Shown piece after piece: positions 50,853 through 59,391 of a stretch of DNA of 64,000 nt. Position 1 is the first letter of the stretch; the number at the start of each line of letters is the position of its first letter. The DNA lies in the NCBI GenBank assembly GCA_014378525.1, contig JACMNL010000101.1:62001-126000 (forward strand), in the 5' to 3' direction. The translations under genes were made by a program, and so were the position numbers. The notes under the pieces were generated by a model. It was not told the DNA's origin and ran no database searches. It worked only from the letters and a program-made list of their open reading frames with translations. Source of the stretch: Bacteriovorax sp. (GTDB taxonomy: Bacteria > Bdellovibrionota > Bacteriovoracia > Bacteriovoracales > Bacteriovoracaceae).

Positions 50853-51666
50853 ACGTCACTTGCCATCGCTGATCTTTTTTCACCTCATGGATGACAGGGT
50901 TTGAACCCTTGATCGTCTTAGCTGATTTCATCACATGGTAAGGGTAAAGAAGATTGTAGTTCATTACCAGGTCTGATTTTTCCAGTGATCTGATGAATGG
51001 AAGATTTTTCTTCTTCAAGTTAATGAAGTATTCACCTTTGTTGTCAGACATTTCATAGTCCAGAAATGTATCGCTATCTTCATTGATGACAGAAAAAATA
51101 TCTGCAGAAACTGCCAGGTCTTTCATCTGTCTGCCAAGAGCGTGTTCGAAGTTCAGGTCTAGAAGAGCTACAGACTTAGCGTTGATTTTGTTTTCTTCAA
51201 GGAATGAGAAAAATTTATCAGCAAATTCAGTAGTGATCGGGTGATTTAAAATGAAGAAAATTTCTTTGCCGATTTTGTTGTCTTTTAAAAATGTTTCAAA
51301 AGTTTTTGCGTGGTTTTTAACCAGGAAATCGTAAAGAGGTCTCAGTTTTCTTGAACTGAAGATATAATTACCTTTTTTGAAATCAAAATTTGGTGCCAGT
51401 GATGAACCTTCAGTTTTTAAAACCTGAAATGCATTTTCATTGAATTCTACACCGTAGTAAGTGAAGCAGTATGGATCCTGAATATTGAATGCTCTTAAAA
51501 ATTTAAACCACAATCCAAGCTCTGGGCTCATAGATCCAGCTTCAATCTTTGAGATTGTCCCTTGAGTTACACCGAGGATAGCAGAAAATTCAGTTTGCTG
51601 AAGACGGTGAAAGCGTCGAGTAGATTTAAATAAAATCGCTATGCTGTTGTTAATCTCTTTGCTCAT
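50842..51666 (-). CDS. Xre-family putative regulator B
   Basis: 274 residues from ATG 51666 (GAGAG 6 bases upstream), which gives a natural N-terminus MSKEINNS. A clear Xre HTH is at about 10-60: FHRLQQTEFSAILGVTQGT and SKIEAGSMSPELGLWFKFL. The rest (about 90-270) is a mixed alpha/beta domain of unknown family with LRPLYDFLVKNHAKTFETF. Overlaps the hydrolase gene by 17 bases and regulator A by 11. Confidence 0.65.
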   Translation of the reverse strand: MSKEINNSIAILFKSTRRFHRLQQTEFSAILGVTQGTISKIEAGSMSPELGLWFKFLRAFNIQDPYCFTYYGVEFNENAFQVLKTEGSSLAPNFDFKKGNYIFSSRKLRPLYDFLVKNHAKTFETFLKDNKIGKEIFFILNHPITTEFADKFFSFLEENKINAKSVALLDLNFEHALGRQMKDLAVSADIFSVINEDSDTFLDYEMSDNKGEYFINLKKKNLPFIRSLEKSDLVMNYNLLYPYHVMKSAKTIKGSNPVIHEVKKDQRWQVTYAS

Positions 51667-52519
51667 AAGTACTCTCGGGTTTAAGGCCAATATGGTAATT
51701 TGTTTTTTTATATTTCATGAAAACATTTTTACTGAAATCCGCCAGCAATTCATTAAATAATTCACCTGCTTCAATGTGTGCCGAGTGACCTGCTGGCATT
51801 TCGACCAACGTTAAATTCTCTGTGGTCTGAAATTCATTAAGAATATATTCATTATTAATCAGGCCGTCTGATGTTGCCAGTAAAAAGATTACAGGGCCTT
51901 GAAAAGATTTGATCAAGGCAACCTCATTTTCATTTACACCATTAATGATATCACTGAAAATTTCTGTGCGCAGAGACTTATCAGTTCTTAAATAGTCTAC
52001 TATTCCACGGGCCATATCTTCACCATTATAATTCATTTCTGCCATTAAAGTTTCGATCTCAATCAGAGTCGACTCATTTTGAACAAGCGCTTTCGAATTG
52101 GCATTTACTAAAAACGCATTGGGATCAAATGGATTTTTTAAAGGTGGTGTTCCAAAAAGAAAGAGACCGGAAGGAGTGTAATACCTAAGTAAATTGATTG
52201 CCACATGTCCGCCCATAGAGTGGCCTACAATGATAGTTTCATTCAATTCCAGCACCTGAATGAATTGATTCATTATATGAGCAAAGTTTTTTAGAGAGTA
52301 GTTGCCGTTTTTTGAGGAATCTCCATGACCGGGCAGATCAACACAAATCAATCGATAGTCTTTAAATAAATCCGAATTTATTTGTTTCGAAAAAGTTTCG
52401 AGACTGTGAGAATTGCCATGAATAAAAAGAAGAGTCTGAGGTTTATCAGGATTGATTTCAATAAAGTTTAATTTAGTCCCGTCAATTGAAAGGTTTTTCA
52501 TAAGATTATCCAGTAGCAT
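51650..52519 (-). CDS. Alpha/beta hydrolase
   Basis: 289 residues, cytoplasmic by lack of signal peptide. Fold markers: LLFIHGNSHSLETF (oxyanion), LICVDLPGHGDSS, nucleophile elbow IVGHSMGGHVAINLL (Ser in GHSMG), a probable acid in LATSDGLIN and catalytic His in MPAGHSAHIE. Closest in style to small alpha/beta-hydrolase-1 enzymes such as haloperoxidase-like or lactone/ester hydrolases. Placed between the HD-type gene and the HTH regulators, so it may process a signal molecule; inference. Start 52519 or 52501. Confidence 0.8.
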   Translation of the reverse strand: MLLDNLMKNLSIDGTKLNFIEINPDKPQTLLFIHGNSHSLETFSKQINSDLFKDYRLICVDLPGHGDSSKNGNYSLKNFAHIMNQFIQVLELNETIIVGHSMGGHVAINLLRYYTPSGLFLFGTPPLKNPFDPNAFLVNANSKALVQNESTLIEIETLMAEMNYNGEDMARGIVDYLRTDKSLRTEIFSDIINGVNENEVALIKSFQGPVIFLLATSDGLINNEYILNEFQTTENLTLVEMPAGHSAHIEAGELFNELLADFSKNVFMKYKKTNYHIGLKPESTYEQRD

Positions 52520-52573
52520 TAGTGCTTTCGGACATTATCGTTATGAGAAGAAACTTAGGAAAGGAAATTGTAA

Positions 52574-53917
52574 TTATTTCTTCTTTTTTAGAGTGCGCTC
52601 CAGTGCTTTTATGATGATCGCCACGTCCGGGCTCGGGTAACGTCTGAATAGTTCTTCCGTGACTGGTTTAGGTTCTCCGCCTGTTTCCTTAAACTTTATA
52701 AGCTCAAGAACAAAATGGTGGGAGATTATGAATATTTTCGATAGATCGGGTAGCTTTTCAATGGCATTTGAAAACCCTTTTCCATTAAAAGCACCATGGT
52801 GATGGCGGATGATTTCGTCGGCACCGACAGGGGCTTCAGGGTGGTTTTTTATTAATTGTGAAGCTTCATTGGCGTGATTGAACACCAGATCCCAATCGGC
52901 TTCAGAGAGCTGCGCTTTCTCCAGTTCTTCAAAAGAATTTATTTTAGAAAGGTCTTCGCGTTCAGTTAACATGATGTCGTGAAAAAATGCAGCAAAAGCA
53001 ATTTTTTCATTGGCCGACTGATCACCAAGTTTTAAATTCTTGATAACTTCGCATGCTACTACAGAAGTCATGTGACTTCTTTGATAGAGAGAACCAGTCT
53101 TTGAATTGATAACTTTATGCAGGAGCCCCGACATTTCAGGAGATTTCTCAAAATTCTTCACCATGTTTTCAATAATGGTATCTGTCAGCTGGATAGTTTC
53201 ACTGTTAAATCCCAGCGTGATAATTTCTTTGGTGGCGATGTCGTAAGACTCTCCCATAAGAAGAATTTTCTGTGTCTCATCCAGATTTGGAGAGTCCATT
53301 TTTTCAACCAAACGGTTGGATAAAAAGATTGCAAAGTTTTTATGGTGCTCTTTTGGAACGTAAAAAAATTCCAGCCCCTGTTCTCCATAACGAACAATAG
53401 ATTCTTTTGAGAAAGCATCTCCGTTGTGAATTCTTTTTACATATTGGTATTCGGTAGGCGATTTTTTAATACGGATAAAGACATCACAGTTGCTGGTGTC
53501 GAGGTTTAAAAAATATCTCACTGGTACAGCAACATAATCAGGGATGGCCTTTTTGGCCAGAACATCTTCGTTGATGCCCAGAACCTGTGCACTGGTTTGA
53601 ACTACTTTTTCCCAGTCTTTATCGCTAGGAATGCTGATCGTATGCTCTGTCGGTTTTTTTACATTTCCACCGAGAACAATGAGACTGATCTCAAGATGGT
53701 TTTCAATTAAATATTCATTGATCACGTTGGCCGATTCTTCACCTTCAACATTTGCATTGCAGATAATAAGATCGATGCTCGGAAGAATTGCGAGCAGGTT
53801 TGTGGCCTCTGTTGCATTTTTTCTATGGATAAGGTCGACACCTAAATACGTTGTAAGATTCACTGAAAGTAAATCGTTCATCGTTTTGTTGCTTTCAATA
53901 AGAATGACCTGGGCCAT
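52574..53917 (-). CDS. Pseudo-receiver / HD-GYP-like signalling protein
   Basis: 447 residues. The first about 115 form a response-regulator receiver fold in which the phospho-acceptor position is Asn (DLIICNANVEG) rather than Asp. A middle linker with beta structure follows, then an HD domain with FFHDIMLT (about 315) and HHHGAFNGKGF (about 370), where the GYP motif of HD-GYP c-di-GMP phosphodiesterases is replaced by GFS. Activity may therefore be lost or altered. First or second gene of the leftward signalling operon. Confidence 0.72.
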   Translation of the reverse strand: MAQVILIESNKTMNDLLSVNLTTYLGVDLIHRKNATEATNLLAILPSIDLIICNANVEGEESANVINEYLIENHLEISLIVLGGNVKKPTEHTISIPSDKDWEKVVQTSAQVLGINEDVLAKKAIPDYVAVPVRYFLNLDTSNCDVFIRIKKSPTEYQYVKRIHNGDAFSKESIVRYGEQGLEFFYVPKEHHKNFAIFLSNRLVEKMDSPNLDETQKILLMGESYDIATKEIITLGFNSETIQLTDTIIENMVKNFEKSPEMSGLLHKVINSKTGSLYQRSHMTSVVACEVIKNLKLGDQSANEKIAFAAFFHDIMLTEREDLSKINSFEELEKAQLSEADWDLVFNHANEASQLIKNHPEAPVGADEIIRHHHGAFNGKGFSNAIEKLPDLSKIFIISHHFVLELIKFKETGGEPKPVTEELFRRYPSPDVAIIIKALERTLKKKK

Positions 53918-53968
53918 GGAAAAAATCCTTGTGATAAAACTTTGGAAGTCTAATATAACTATTTTAGC

Positions 53969-54739
53969 TTAGATATCATGAAGTTCAAGTGTAGGTGATC
54001 TGGCGAGATCTGCCGCAAGTGTACTATTTGTCTCTCCAATGAGACGTGCTTTGGTCATGGTTCTTTTCTGTCCGAAGCCTTTGGCACTTTCAATTTTCCA
54101 TCCGGCCGCAATCATCGACTTCCTTACACTGACAGAAGCACTATAGGTGGACATATAAACTTCTTCAGTAGACATAAAACTCAAATCACTAAACCATTCA
54201 GTGGTCCAGAGTGCCGGATTTTTTTTGGGAGAAAAGGCGTCCTGAAAAATCGCTGTGAAAGGTGAAAAGTTATTTTGTTTAAAAGCGGATGGAATAGTTA
54301 TACGTCCGTCTCCAATCAAAACCATCACCGAAAGGGGAATGCCGGCATTTAAAATAAACGTGCAGGTATAAACATTTTCATTTTTTATGAATGTATATTC
54401 CGGGAAATTGTTTTTTACTGACCATAAAAAAAGGTCTTCATCCAGCTCCATGGAAACATAACTGAAAGTACGATCAGAAAGGTTTTCATGTTTATTTATT
54501 TCATCTGCAAATGCCTTGAGACCAACACCCAGACCGAAACCTACATCGAGAACACATATAATATTACCTGATGTGATTTGCTCGGGTATGTTGCATCCGT
54601 GTATGTAATTGTAGAGCGTTTCTTCATAGGCACCAGAAAGATTATGGCAGGCCTCAGCGAAATATTCCGACCAAAGTGTTTTAGTCTTGTCCTCGGTTTC
54701 AATAATTTTGTAAAGCCCAAGCTTTCCTTTGAATTCCAC
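53969..54739 (-). CDS. MnmD-like tRNA methyltransferase (MnmC N-terminal family)
   Basis: 256 residues. SAM motif VLDVGFGLGVGLKAF, acidic motif FQDAFSPKKNPALWTTEWF and the terminal GFGQKRTMTKA match the methyltransferase domain of MnmC (mnm5s2U34 formation in tRNA). Preceding ETLYNYIHG is also typical. As in other bacteria lacking the fused oxidase, it is a stand-alone enzyme. Divergent from the lipoprotein gene at 54785 and 51 bases before the pseudo-receiver gene. Confidence 0.85.
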   Translation of the reverse strand: MEFKGKLGLYKIIETEDKTKTLWSEYFAEACHNLSGAYEETLYNYIHGCNIPEQITSGNIICVLDVGFGLGVGLKAFADEINKHENLSDRTFSYVSMELDEDLFLWSVKNNFPEYTFIKNENVYTCTFILNAGIPLSVMVLIGDGRITIPSAFKQNNFSPFTAIFQDAFSPKKNPALWTTEWFSDLSFMSTEEVYMSTYSASVSVRKSMIAAGWKIESAKGFGQKRTMTKARLIGETNSTLAADLARSPTLELHDI

Positions 54740-54784
54740 TAAAACTTCCGTTAATTAATTGCGTTGAATACCGATACTTTCATT

Positions 54785-55489
54785 ATGAAAAGAATTTCGC
54801 GATTCGACCATTTTATTCTTATGACTTCGGCCTTACTTATTGTAAGCGGCTGTGGTGCAAATAAAAGCATCGAGTCCACGTCGTTTTCAACTTCTGCCAT
54901 CATGGTAGCAACACGTGACCTGACAACTGCAGAGCGTACGATCGCGACCCGTATCTGTTATGCTTATCAATCAAAAAATACAAGTTTTAAAACTCAGACA
55001 TATTACGGCGGAACTTTTAATTTCAACATGAATTATAAAGACTGTAGTAATGTAAAGTCGGCCTATTCAGTGGCCGGAATTCTTTCGACTTCAACTACAG
55101 ACACCAGAGCTTTGGTGTATTCAACTGATACGACTATGCAATTTAATAAAGCGGTACAAACGGCCCAGGCCGGTTACCTTTCACAGCTTTGCACTAAAAT
55201 CCAGAACAACCTTGTCATCAGTAATACAGTTGTCGACGGGAGCACGCGAGTGCAGCTGAGCTTTACTGCAACAGATATGGACTCATACACTCTCCAGTAT
55301 TTTTCACCGGTGAACAATGAAATGAAAATCCAGTCTGCTGAAACTTTCAAGGTCAGGACTCAATTTAATATTGTGGCAAACCAGATTTTAGGGATGGATG
55401 AAACATATGTCCGCCAGCAGATTTGTACAGGTGACGCCAATGCGTTTACTGAACTTAATCAGGTCTACGTAAACTACACACCAAAATAA
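54785..55489 (+). CDS. Lipoprotein, unknown
   Basis: 234 residues from ATG 54785 (a TTG at 54764 would only lengthen the cytoplasmic tail). Lipobox LLIVSGC makes Cys22 the lipid-attachment site. The mature protein is Thr/Ser-rich and beta-like (TRVQLSFTATDMDSYTLQY) with four further cysteines. Convergent with the gene at 55494, 4 bases apart. No domain recognised; anchored in the outer or inner membrane. Confidence 0.7.
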   Translation: MKRISRFDHFILMTSALLIVSGCGANKSIESTSFSTSAIMVATRDLTTAERTIATRICYAYQSKNTSFKTQTYYGGTFNFNMNYKDCSNVKSAYSVAGILSTSTTDTRALVYSTDTTMQFNKAVQTAQAGYLSQLCTKIQNNLVISNTVVDGSTRVQLSFTATDMDSYTLQYFSPVNNEMKIQSAETFKVRTQFNIVANQILGMDETYVRQQICTGDANAFTELNQVYVNYTPK

Positions 55490-55493
55490 ATTA

Positions 55494-57290
55494 TTATTTC
55501 TTCTTGGTAGGATCTTCCGGCTGAGTAGAATACTTCATGAAATCATTGTTGATGGTTTTAATGTCAAGATTCGTAGCACTTGTCTGTCCGCTTTTAAATG
55601 AAGGTGCGGAGAGTTTAGCGGTTTCAATTTGTTTATTTAAGGCCTTCGCATCATCACCACTCATGTCTTTTACTTCGCCAAATAATGAAGCTGTATTTCG
55701 CGAAACTTCCTTGGAATTAGATCCCTCAGGAGTAATTTGCAAATAAGATGAAACGATGTTGTCGAACTTAACCAGGTTTGAAAGATCTTTTGTTCTCGAA
55801 GACATTTCCTCTGAAATGGCCTTTATCTTTCCGATGTCAGTCAGTGATTGCGGGTCAATCTTGCCTTCAGTTGAAGATGTTTTTGCATTAATTTTTGCGG
55901 CCATTTCAGCTACGATAGCTTCTTTCTGGTTTTTGTAACGATCCATGATTTCTTGTTTTGTCTGATCGATCACACCTTTTTTTGTCATCGCATCGATGTC
56001 GGTCTGGGCGTATCCTTCCTGTTTTAGATAGTCCTTAACTTTATCAGGAGAAGAATCCAGTTCTTTTTCCAGAATATCCTGTTGAGCAAGCTGGCGCATT
56101 CCAAGCTCGGCAATGGCATTTTCATTGGCCTCTTTATTTGTGCTTAGAATTTTTTTACAAGCTTCTGCATTGGTGATTGTTCCAGTTGAACCATCAGCAT
56201 TGGCCTTATAACAGGCATCCATATCTGCCTTTGCCTGTGTCATCGGTTCTTTCATATTAGTTTCTATGTCTTTAGAAGACACTTCAAGAACAGCATCCGA
56301 TGAAGATTTTTGCGCATCCATTTGTTTTGTATTCTGGACAGCGTTTACAGGCCGGTCTTTTGCCAGGTCATCATAAAATTTGTTCTGGGCATCTGCCAGC
56401 ATAATATTTTTTCGTGCCGATGATACATAATCCATAATCAGGCATGAACGTTTTACAGTTTCATCCTGGGTAAAAGTATTGTTAGAGGCCGTGGCTTCAA
56501 TACAATGTTGTGGGACTGAAGTGATACAGCCTTTCCATTTTTTAGCGGCCAGACTATTGCTGTCTAAATCAATTCCTGCAAGCGATTTTATATTTGTATC
56601 TCTGTCAGTTTTCATCTTGCTGGAATCAATTTTACAACTTAGGGTACATCCAGTGGGCTCACAATTACATGTCGCCGGATCTGTATCGAGACAATAAGAG
56701 GTGAAAGCACTGATGATTGTTTTACCGAGTTCAGATTTATAAAGTTCGATAAACTTTCTATGATCTACAGCAATGATGATGTTCTTTTTAATATCGTCTT
56801 TATTCGGATCGAGGATTTCATCCAGTTTTTTTTCATAGTATTTACTTAAAGCGATAACACCCGGATCTTTTTCATAATCCATATCAACACTGACTTTTTT
56901 AGTAATGATATCAGGAGCAGTGGCCGCTTTAGGTGCTTTCGGATCCGCGCTGGCAGGAGCTCTTCCAGCAGCGGCAGAAGTCCCGGCCTTGGCATCGTCA
57001 GCATAGGCATTCATGACTTTCTTTTTCAGGTCATCATCTTTTTGAACATCTTTCCATAAACATGAAAGCACTGTTTGAGTTCTGTCGTTCTCTGATAGAT
57101 TGATTCCCGGGTTATCTTTTTTGCAGGTATCGTAAATTGTTTTTACGCCCTTGATATCCATTAACTTTTGAAGCGAACTATTAATGACAACGCCACCTTC
57201 AGTCTCTGATTTTTTAACAGTTTTATCTGCCGCATACAGCGAACCCGAAATAATAAGTGTAATGAGTAATAATGCTTTCATAAGCTCCAT
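55494..57290 (-). CDS. Large secreted helical protein, unknown
   Basis: 598 residues with a signal peptide (ALLLITLIISGSLYAA). The mature protein is Ala/Lys/Asp-rich and mostly helical, with probable coiled-coil (QIETAKLSAPSFKS, DRYKNQKEAIVAEMAAKIN) and an early cysteine-rich part (about 195-290: CLDTDPATCNCEPTGC, CKIDSSKMK). A low-complexity Ala/Pro linker lies at about 105-125. Probably structural or envelope-spanning; no family recognised. The start may instead be ATG 57281, which has GGAG close upstream. Confidence 0.7.
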   Translation of the reverse strand: MELMKALLLITLIISGSLYAADKTVKKSETEGGVVINSSLQKLMDIKGVKTIYDTCKKDNPGINLSENDRTQTVLSCLWKDVQKDDDLKKKVMNAYADDAKAGTSAAAGRAPASADPKAPKAATAPDIITKKVSVDMDYEKDPGVIALSKYYEKKLDEILDPNKDDIKKNIIIAVDHRKFIELYKSELGKTIISAFTSYCLDTDPATCNCEPTGCTLSCKIDSSKMKTDRDTNIKSLAGIDLDSNSLAAKKWKGCITSVPQHCIEATASNNTFTQDETVKRSCLIMDYVSSARKNIMLADAQNKFYDDLAKDRPVNAVQNTKQMDAQKSSSDAVLEVSSKDIETNMKEPMTQAKADMDACYKANADGSTGTITNAEACKKILSTNKEANENAIAELGMRQLAQQDILEKELDSSPDKVKDYLKQEGYAQTDIDAMTKKGVIDQTKQEIMDRYKNQKEAIVAEMAAKINAKTSSTEGKIDPQSLTDIGKIKAISEEMSSRTKDLSNLVKFDNIVSSYLQITPEGSNSKEVSRNTASLFGEVKDMSGDDAKALNKQIETAKLSAPSFKSGQTSATNLDIKTINNDFMKYSTQPEDPTKKK

Positions 57291-57382
57291 AGAAGTATTC
57301 TACCAAACCTATCGGTTATTCTTCTAAAAACTGTACTTTTGGGGGTTTTTCTGCGATTTGCTGCCAATGATTATTGGCTGTT

Positions 57383-58372
57383 TTAAGACTCTTTTTTGGC
57401 CTTCATAAAACCCAGCCCAAATACCGGGCTTTCCGAGAGTTTTTGGCGTCTCTTATTATACTCTTCAGTGGTTTTAACTGAAGCATGGCCCACGTCTTTG
57501 GAGATTTTGTAAAGGTCAACACCGGCATCCAGGGCCGATCCGATGTAACTCGCACGAGCTGAATGGGGAGAAATCCTGTGGTCGATTCCGGCCTTTTTAC
57601 ACCATGTTTTGATGATGTAATCGACAGACTTCGGGTTCAAAGGTTTAATGATGTTTTCCGGCTCAAGTGGATTTTTTGAAGGCCTGAAAATCCAGTCTTC
57701 AGGATGTACTTTCTCACCGAGACTTTCGATGTATGAAATATACTCGAGAATTATTTCTGCACACTGTGGATGCACGACTTTTGTAAGCTGTTTTCCACCT
57801 TTGGCGCGGACTTCGATCAGGTAGTGTGAGTCTCTGAGAAAGAAATTTTTTCTGCGTAAATTAATCAACTCTGCCTTACGTATTCCGGTCGTAAAAAGTG
57901 TGTAGATCACGGCCTTGTGAAGAAGTCCCGGACCTTTTAATACAGACACCAGTTCAAAAAGATTCGTTATCTGCTCGTCACTTAAATCATTTGTTGGTTG
58001 AATAACTTCCTGTCTCGGTCTTTTTATAGATGAGCAGGGATTGAACTGAATCATGTTTTTTTCAATGAGAAAATCGAAGAAGCTCGAGTTCGCTGCGAGT
58101 TTTCTGTTTATGGTTTTCGGAGCTAAATTATTATCGGTTAGCCAGTTTCTAAAGGCCACAACATGGACTCGCTCAATAGCTGTATACCCATTCACATCCT
58201 TGAAGTTTTCCTTAAGGAAATCAAAAAATTGAGTGATATCTGCCCTGTATGATTTACGGGTATGAGGCGACTCGAAGTTATTAAAAAACTCGTATTCGAG
58301 TTTATAATTAAACGATCCCTGATCCTGGTAAATCTTAAGAGAACTATCATTTTTTTTAGCGGGTACATTCAT
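57383..58372 (-). CDS. Tyrosine recombinase/integrase
   Basis: 329 residues. Core-binding domain with SPHTRKSYRADITQFFDFL, then the catalytic domain: Arg in FTTGIRKAELINL, Lys in RAKGGKQL, HSAR in SPHSARASYIGS, His in DVGHASV and Tyr in TTEEYNKRR. This set is complete. The arrangement resembles plasmid or chromosomal integrases more than XerC/D. Divergent from the receiver gene at 58446. No flanking repeats or phage genes are visible, so it could be housekeeping or a remnant of a mobile element. Confidence 0.87.
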   Translation of the reverse strand: MNVPAKKNDSSLKIYQDQGSFNYKLEYEFFNNFESPHTRKSYRADITQFFDFLKENFKDVNGYTAIERVHVVAFRNWLTDNNLAPKTINRKLAANSSFFDFLIEKNMIQFNPCSSIKRPRQEVIQPTNDLSDEQITNLFELVSVLKGPGLLHKAVIYTLFTTGIRKAELINLRRKNFFLRDSHYLIEVRAKGGKQLTKVVHPQCAEIILEYISYIESLGEKVHPEDWIFRPSKNPLEPENIIKPLNPKSVDYIIKTWCKKAGIDHRISPHSARASYIGSALDAGVDLYKISKDVGHASVKTTEEYNKRRQKLSESPVFGLGFMKAKKES

Positions 58373-58445
58373 GGTTAACTTAATTGTATAACAGTCGATA
58401 GGTTAGGGAAGTCTAGGTAAAAAAGGGCATTTATAGGAGCGGGTT

Positions 58446-59249
58446 GTGACAATTTCAAATGTAAATATTGCTTTTTGTTTTAACAATGAAACAGAAGCAA
58501 AAAATATGGCCGCAAAACTAAATGCACTTTCACCTGAAATACATTTTATTACCGCACCGACATTCGATGGATTTTTAAAGGCCATCGCAGCAGTTCCGAA
58601 AGTTGATTATTTTATTATCGAAGATAATTTTAAAGAATGTCAGGCAACGGATTTAATATATAAATTGAAGGCGAGTCAGCGCTATAAAAAATCGCTCATT
58701 TCAGTTTATTCAACAAACCATAGAAATATCAATCCAAAATTTATGGAGTTTGACCTCGATTATATTTTTGATACGAAAACAGATATTAACGAAGTTCATG
58801 CGGAGCTGGAAAAATCGATTATAAAAAGTTTGACTCCAGAAATACCAAAACATTTTAATATTCTGGCGATTGATGATGATCCAGGAATTCTGGAATTGAT
58901 TTCAATGCACATACGTGAATTGGGCCACGAAAATCTGGACATCTGTACAAATGTTCTGGATGTTAAAAAACAGCTTTCTGAAAAAGAATATGACCTTTTA
59001 CTTCTGGACTGGAATTTAAAGGATGGAACCTGCATCGATATTATGGATTACATTAAAAAAAATCCGGTCTGTACACGTACAAAAAATGCTTTGACTGTCG
59101 TCATCACCGGCCGCAACGATGTGGACGACATCATGACGTTGCTTCGTTATGGAGTCAAAGATACCATTATTAAGCCATTTGATTTTCGCGAATTTGAAGA
59201 TAAAATATCTTATGCTTTAGAAAAGCACCTCAAAAATCCCAAGTCCTAG
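58446..59249 (+). CDS. Double-receiver response regulator
   Basis: 267 residues starting at GTG 58446, with AGGAG 6 bases upstream. The N-terminal receiver (about 5-125) is degenerate (YFIIEDNFKE). The C-terminal receiver (about 138-262) is canonical: acidic pocket AIDDDPG, acceptor Asp in LLLLDWNLKDG (about 188), Thr/Ser in VITGR and Lys in IIKPFDFRE. No output domain. It probably relays phosphate from the neighbouring hybrid kinase, which starts 143 bases downstream. Confidence 0.82.
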   Translation: MTISNVNIAFCFNNETEAKNMAAKLNALSPEIHFITAPTFDGFLKAIAAVPKVDYFIIEDNFKECQATDLIYKLKASQRYKKSLISVYSTNHRNINPKFMEFDLDYIFDTKTDINEVHAELEKSIIKSLTPEIPKHFNILAIDDDPGILELISMHIRELGHENLDICTNVLDVKKQLSEKEYDLLLLDWNLKDGTCIDIMDYIKKNPVCTRTKNALTVVITGRNDVDDIMTLLRYGVKDTIIKPFDFREFEDKISYALEKHLKNPKS

Positions 59250-59275
59250 GGATTACAGACGACTCAATTGCCGCG

Positions 59276-59310
59276 TCTACCCGATAACTTCCATTATCGG
59301 GTAGAGACTT
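59276..59310 (+). terminator. Hairpin after the receiver gene
   Basis: 12-bp stem TCTACCCGATAA / TTATCGGGTAGA with a 6-base loop, 26 bases past the stop, followed by a short T-containing run. Terminates or attenuates before the hybrid kinase gene. Confidence 0.55.
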
Positions 59311-59391
59311 TAGAGTAAATCTTGCCTTAATCTTGGGCCATAATTAAACAAAAAACCATACATTTCACAACTTTTAAGATAAAAATTCAGC

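Noticed and set aside
57363-57384. GCCAAT/ATTGGC hairpin past the integrase
   Set aside because: Six pairs and no T run on the minus strand; could be chance. No attachment-site repeat found with it.
41904-58372. Two tyrosine recombinases marking the ends of an integrated element
   Set aside because: Genes between them are housekeeping-like (htpX, kamA, dedA) with no composition shift, phage genes or flanking direct repeats visible.
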